DNA from: Acidobacteriota bacterium
GTDB taxonomy: Bacteria; Acidobacteriota; Terriglobia; Terriglobales; Acidobacteriaceae
Assembly (NCBI GenBank): GCA_021841795.1
Contig: JAKCDN010000089.1
Coordinates: 1 to 9,733 of the forward strand
Direction of reading: 5' to 3'
Length of the DNA: 9,733 bases
A program made the translations under genes and the position numbers. The notes beneath the pieces are model-generated. The model saw only the letters and a program-made list of their open reading frames with translations. It was not told where the DNA came from and made no database searches. This document shows positions 6,808-9,733 of this stretch, in pieces (the first letter of the stretch is position 1; the number at the start of each line of letters is the position of its first letter).

Positions 6808-9193
6808 ATCCGTTCGAAGTCTGGTTATAGCCTGTGATGGCGGAGTAAAGCTCGTTCATGCCCTGCAGTTGCGTCGGCAGTTGCTGCAGAATCTGGTTGG
6901 CCTGGTTCAACTCGTTCGTCAGGCTCGACTGCTGCGTGGAGATGTAGGTCTGCTCCTTCGAGATCTCCGCGTTCAGCGTGGACTCGATGGTGCTGTTGGC
7001 GCTGGCCGCCAGCGCCAGCATCCCGCTCGAAGAACCGGAGCCCGCGTTGCTGAGCGTCTGCGCGAAGCTCTGGCCCCAGCCGCTGGCGTTTTGAAAAAAA
7101 CTCGCCACGCTCGAGTAATCCGTGTTCAGCACCGAATCGAGCGAGCCGGCGTCGAAGGCCAGGGTGCCGTCGCTGTTCACGCTGATGCCCAGGGAGGTCA
7201 GGTTGTTGATGTCCGACATGTTGCTGTAGTTCAGCGTGCTGCTGGCCGCGCTTGTGGTGTCGTAGAGGCTCGAGCTCACGCTCAGCGCCCCGGCCGCGCC
7301 CGCCGTGTTCGCGGTCAGCTGCAGGCTGGTCGTGCCATCGCTGTTGCTCACGACCGCGGCCGTGCATCCCAGCGTGGCCGCGTTGGCCGCGATGTACTGC
7401 TGCAGGTCGGCCAGCGTCGCGCCGCCCTCGGCCGCGCTCACCGTGCTCATGGCGATCGTCTGCGGGCTTGCGCCGCCGGCCTGGATGCTGATGGAGCCGG
7501 AGAGCGCATCGGAGGCGCTGGCTGCCGATCCCAGCAGCCCGCTGTCGGCGGACGCGCTCGTATAGCCGGAGTCGGTATAGCCGAGCGCCGTGGGCGTGCT
7601 GGCCGCGATCGCCGACATCACCGTGAGCGCGCCGCTCGCGCCCGCCGTCTGCGAGGTCAGGGTCAGGGTCGAATCGCCGCCGCCGGTATTGATCCCCGCC
7701 GTCACCCCGATGTCGGCCGCGTTGATGGCGCTGGCCAGATCCGCCAGGGTGTCGTTCCCGCTGCCGGTGTAAAACGTGGTGCCGCTCGAGGCGCCGGCTC
7801 CGATCGCAAAGGTGTACTGGCTGCCGCTGCCCGCCTGGATCGTCATCGAGCCGGAGAGCGTCACGCCGGCATTGGCCGCAACCGGGCTCAGCGATCCGTT
7901 GGGGCTCTCCGCGTTGATGCCGCTGAGCAGCTCCTGCTGCAGGAGCGTCAGCGTGGGCGAGCCGAAGAGCGGCTCCGGCGTGCCGGAGCTGGTGTTGCCT
8001 TCCTGCGTGTTCACCGCGCTCACCAGGGAGTTGTAGTCGGAAACGAACTGATTCACCACGCTCTCGACGCCGGAGTTGTCGTTGGCGATCACCACCTGCA
8101 CCGGCGAGCCGGCCGCGCTCGTGCCCAGCAGTTGAAAGGTGATTCCGGGAATCAGATTGCTCACCGTGTTCGAGGCGCTCGTCAGGCTTACGCCGTCCAC
8201 TGAAAGACTGGCGTTGGCGCCGTTCACCGTCGCCGCGTAGGCCAGCGACGTGCTGCTGTCCGTCAGGCTGGAGCTCACGCTCAGCGTGCCCGCCGTTCCC
8301 GAGGTCAGTTGCAGGCTGGCCGTGCCGTCGCTGTTGCTCACGACCGCGGCCGTGAATCCCAGCGTCGCCGTGTTGGCCGCGATGTACTGCTGCAGGTCGG
8401 CCAGCGTGGCGCCGCCCTCGGCCGCGCTCACCGCGCTCATCGAGATCTGCTGCTGCGTGCCGCTGCCGACGGTGACGGCGAGCGATCCGGTCAATGTCTC
8501 GCTCGAATTGACGACGGCGGAAAGCGTCGCCGTCGAGGCCGTGGCGCCGCTGCCGGCCGTCACCGTGGCCCCCAGCGTGTTGCTGGCCGCGGCCGTGATC
8601 GAGTTGGCGCTCACCGTGATATTGCCGCCCGCGCCCGAGGTGCCCGAAACCAGGCTCAATCGCGAGCCGCTCGCATCCGTCAGCACGCTGGCCGTAATGC
8701 CCACGCCCGAGGCGTTGATGGCCGCCGCCAGCCCCGCCAGCGTATCGTCGGAGGAGTTCAGGGCGATGGTCTGCGCCGTGCCGCTGCCCACCTGGAGGGT
8801 GACGGAGCCGGAGAGCGTGTCGGAGCTGCCGGCTACTTCGGCCAGGTACCCGCTCGATGTCTGCGCCAGGCTGTTCACCGCCACCGTGTGCGTGCCCGCC
8901 ACCGCCGAGGAGGTGGCGGAGGTCAGTTGCAGTACATTGGTGTCGGAGCTCGATCCCGTCTTCTGCGCCAGAATCCCCTGGAAATCGGTCAGATTCCCGA
9001 TATCCGTCGATACATTCGACAGCAGGCTCCCCAGGTTCGAGATCACCGTGTCCTGGCTCTCGAGCGACGTGAGCTGGTTCTTCCAGGGCGTCTCCACGTT
9101 CTGCAGATTGCTCACAATCTCCGCCACCGTCGAGCTCACATTGAAACCGGCTCCGCTCGTCGGCGACCCGAAACTCAATCCGACTGTGCCCAT
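6806..9193 (-). CDS. fliD: Flagellar filament cap protein FliD (HAP2), enlarged
   Basis: FliD forms the cap at the filament tip, under which exported flagellin subunits fold and insert; in many bacteria it also contacts surfaces. The protein is 795 residues, against about 460-480 in common FliD. Order: FliD N-terminal domain about 15-112 (GFNVSSTVAEIVSNLQ; ETPWKNQLTSLESQ), repeat R1 124-200, repeat R2 231-311, first part of the FliD C-terminal domain about 324-425 (SNTVSNLIPGITFQLLG; VNQFVSDYNSLV; LFGSPTLTLLQQEL), an insertion about 431-659 holding repeats R3 443-530 and R4 561-645, then the rest of the C-terminal domain 660-795 (LTSLGISVNSDGTLAFD; final coiled-coil segment 735-785). The repeats share an opening (S/T)LSGS, a (D)TLA.L..AI or TLADLQQYI segment and a closing L.L.S.TAG..G.L.V strand, like the flagellin hook-IN motif. 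ATG 9193-9191 is chosen for its AGGAGG four bases upstream; a longer frame to 9400 runs through the intergenic hairpin. Rich in Ser, Thr, Ala and Gly, with a single Cys at 610, typical of exported flagellar parts. Confidence 0.93.
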   Translation of the reverse strand: MGTVGLSFGSPTSGAGFNVSSTVAEIVSNLQNVETPWKNQLTSLESQDTVISNLGSLLSNVSTDIGNLTDFQGILAQKTGSSSDTNVLQLTSATSSAVAGTHTVAVNSLAQTSSGYLAEVAGSSDTLSGSVTLQVGSGTAQTIALNSSDDTLAGLAAAINASGVGITASVLTDASGSRLSLVSGTSGAGGNITVSANSITAAASNTLGATVTAGSGATASTATLSAVVNSSETLTGSLAVTVGSGTQQQISMSAVSAAEGGATLADLQQYIAANTATLGFTAAVVSNSDGTASLQLTSGTAGTLSVSSSLTDSSTSLAYAATVNGANASLSVDGVSLTSASNTVSNLIPGITFQLLGTSAAGSPVQVVIANDNSGVESVVNQFVSDYNSLVSAVNTQEGNTSSGTPEPLFGSPTLTLLQQELLSGINAESPNGSLSPVAANAGVTLSGSMTIQAGSGSQYTFAIGAGASSGTTFYTGSGNDTLADLASAINAADIGVTAGINTGGGDSTLTLTSQTAGASGALTVMSAIAASTPTALGYTDSGYTSASADSGLLGSAASASDALSGSISIQAGGASPQTIAMSTVSAAEGGATLADLQQYIAANAATLGCTAAVVSNSDGTTSLQLTANTAGAAGALSVSSSLYDTTSAASSTLNYSNMSDINNLTSLGISVNSDGTLAFDAGSLDSVLNTDYSSVASFFQNASGWGQSFAQTLSNAGSGSSSGMLALAASANSTIESTLNAEISKEQTYISTQQSSLTNELNQANQILQQLPTQLQGMNELYSAITGYNQTSNG
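7311..7450 (-). repeat. Direct repeat copy B inside fliD (repeat R4)
   Basis: This segment encodes FliD residues about 582-628 and matches bases 8301-8440 with a fixed offset of 990 bp. Over 7321-7450 I count 7 mismatches in 130 bases (about 95% identity). The similarity continues at lower level toward 7260, where copy B has 9 extra bases (three residues). Confidence 0.85.
8301..8440 (-). repeat. Direct repeat copy A inside fliD (repeat R2)
   Basis: This segment encodes FliD residues about 252-298 and is the partner of 7311-7450. The protein stretch VSAAEGGATLADLQQYIAAN is identical in both copies. The match is in the same reading frame, 330 codons apart. Confidence 0.85.
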
Positions 9194-9197
9194 GGCT

Positions 9198-9203
9198 CCT
9201 CCT
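9198..9203 (-). promoter_or_regulatory. Strong Shine-Dalgarno (AGGAGG) deciding the fliD start
   Basis: AGGAGG on the minus strand lies four bases before ATG 9193-9191. It fixes the fliD start and argues against the longer open frame starting at 9400. Confidence 0.8.
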
Positions 9204-9213
9204 GCCGTTCCCC

Positions 9214-9229
9214 TGCAGGCCGCCGGCCA
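9214..9229 (-). promoter_or_regulatory. Candidate sigma-54 type -24/-12 element upstream of fliD
   Basis: Read on the minus strand the element is TGGCCGGCGGCCTGCA. It has GG and GC at the spacing required for sigma-54 promoters and keeps TGGC and TGCA of the consensus TGGCACG-N4-TTGCA. The predicted start would fall near 9203, giving a leader of about 10 bases that begins at the AGGAGG. The region is GC-rich and partly self-complementary, so a chance match is quite possible. Confidence 0.2.
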
Positions 9230-9384
9230 ACGGCCTCCCCTGGCGGATAAGAGAAAACTCATCGCCGCGGCCGCCTCGGCTTTGCCTGCCCGCGGCTCCG
9301 AACCTGCCGCCCGCAGCCCGGATCGATCCTGTCCGGCGGCGTCCGTTCCTCGCCGCGCACGCCGCCGGGTCATAGGGCCTTCGC

Positions 9385-9412
9385 CCGCGGGCGGGCTCAT
9401 CCCCGCCCGCGG
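9385..9412 (-). terminator. GC-only hairpin after the flagellin gene
   Basis: A perfect 11-bp inverted repeat (CCGCGGGCGGG at 9385-9395, CCCGCCCGCGG at 9402-9412) with a 6-base loop starts 9 bases after the flagellin stop. All 11 pairs are G-C. No T-run follows on the minus strand, so it is not a classical intrinsic terminator. It could slow or partly stop transcription between flagellin and fliD, or protect the abundant flagellin mRNA from 3' exonucleases. Confidence 0.5.
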
Positions 9413-9421
9413 ACGCCCCGG

Positions 9422-9733
9422 TTATTGCAGCAGCTTGGTCACTTCCTGCTGCACGCTGTTGGCCTGCGCCAGCGCCGATATGCCCGTCTGGCTCAGGATC
9501 TCGTACTTCGACATGTTCGAGCTGGCCTGCGCGTAGTCGGTCGCCTGCACCGCGTTCTGCGCCGACTGCACGTTCTCCTGCTGCGTGGCCAGCACCTGGC
9601 TGACGGAGTTCAGCGTGTTGATCTGAGCGCCGATGTAGCCGTCCTGGGCCGACACGTCGCTGATGGCCGAGTTGAGGGCCGTCAGCGCAGCCTGCGCGCT
9701 GGACTGGCTGCTCAGGCTGGTCGACGCCAGCGA
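9422..9733 (-). CDS. fliC: Flagellin, C-terminal 103 residues (5' end outside window)
   Basis: Flagellin is the filament subunit, exported through the flagellar channel and polymerised under the FliD cap. The frame is open to the window edge at 9733 and ends at TAA 9424-9422. The visible residues cover the C-terminal D1/D0 helices: QDGYIGAQINTLNSV (about 29-43), the typical SAQNAVQATDYAQASSNMS (about 57-75) and the closing ISALAQANSVQQEVTKLLQ. These match the Flagellin_C pattern of lGA..N.l, A..D.D.A...s.ms...il.q.g...laqAN.....v..LL. The D0 end is the part bound by FliS, encoded two genes downstream. An apparent start at 9655 is an internal GTG codon. The gene is followed by a GC hairpin and 228 bp later by fliD on the same strand. 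Confidence 0.92.
   Translation of the reverse strand, partial: SLASTSLSSQSSAQAALTALNSAISDVSAQDGYIGAQINTLNSVSQVLATQQENVQSAQNAVQATDYAQASSNMSKYEILSQTGISALAQANSVQQEVTKLLQ

Noticed and set aside
6431..8203. 590-residue plus-strand open frame opposite fliS and fliD
   Set aside because: It is Arg/Ala/Gly-rich with no recognisable domain and lies antisense to firmly assigned genes; typical GC-rich shadow frame.
9243..9250. GCGGATAA on the plus strand resembling a sigma-28 -10 box
   Set aside because: No TAAA-like -35 at the right distance, and it would transcribe antisense to flagellin.
9259..9284. Minus-strand sigma-28-like pair (CAAAGCCG and GGCGATGA) upstream of fliD
   Set aside because: The -35 matches only 4 of 8 positions and the spacing is 10 rather than 11; too weak in GC-rich DNA.
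9194..9400. Longer fliD start at 9400 adding 69 residues
   Set aside because: The added stretch is Arg/Ala-rich, starts inside the GC hairpin and has no ribosome binding site, whereas ATG 9193-9191 has AGGAGG.
8250..9536. 428-residue plus-strand open frame opposite fliD and the flagellin 3' end
   Set aside because: Its internal repeats only mirror the fliD repeats on the other strand, and it has no family resemblance.

Overview
The window is GC-rich bacterial chromosome with dense coding and no RNA genes, CRISPR arrays or insertion sequences that I can see. The envelope is diderm: there is an LPS-export permease and a flagellum. The fused LptF-LptG permease, the GC-rich codon use and a TACAAT box placed right before a start codon with no Shine-Dalgarno fit an Acidobacteriota (Terriglobia-like) genome. 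That placement is an inference, not a proof.

Layout: (1) 1-1824 (+), the C-terminal ~607 residues of a Cu+-type P1B ATPase (CopA family), cut by the window start. (2) 1825-2117, a 293-bp stretch without a gene. (3) 2118-4481 (+), a single 787-residue protein holding a complete LptF half followed by a complete LptG half. (4) 4482-4558, a short gap with a possible terminator hairpin and a -10-like box. (5) 4559-6328 (+), a 589-residue ABC half-transporter (membrane plus ATPase domain) of the MdlA/YheI type. (6) 6347-9733 (-), a convergent flagellar filament cluster transcribed flagellin (partial, 3' end only) -> fliD -> fliS. The two blocks meet tail to tail with 18 bp between stop codons.

Function: the left half is envelope and transport: copper export, the inner-membrane permease of the LPS transport bridge, and a lipid or multidrug type ABC exporter that may or may not share the LPS pathway. 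The right half builds the filament: flagellin, the cap protein FliD under which flagellin assembles, and FliS, the chaperone that holds flagellin unpolymerised before export.

The most notable points are: the LptF-LptG fusion with a coupling-helix motif in each half; a strongly enlarged FliD (795 residues against about 460-480) carrying four related repeats, two of them inserted inside the normally compact C-terminal domain; a ~140-bp, about 95% identical direct repeat inside fliD exactly 330 codons apart; an ABC half-transporter with Asp instead of the catalytic Glu and no partner gene nearby; and a candidate leaderless promoter for that ABC gene.
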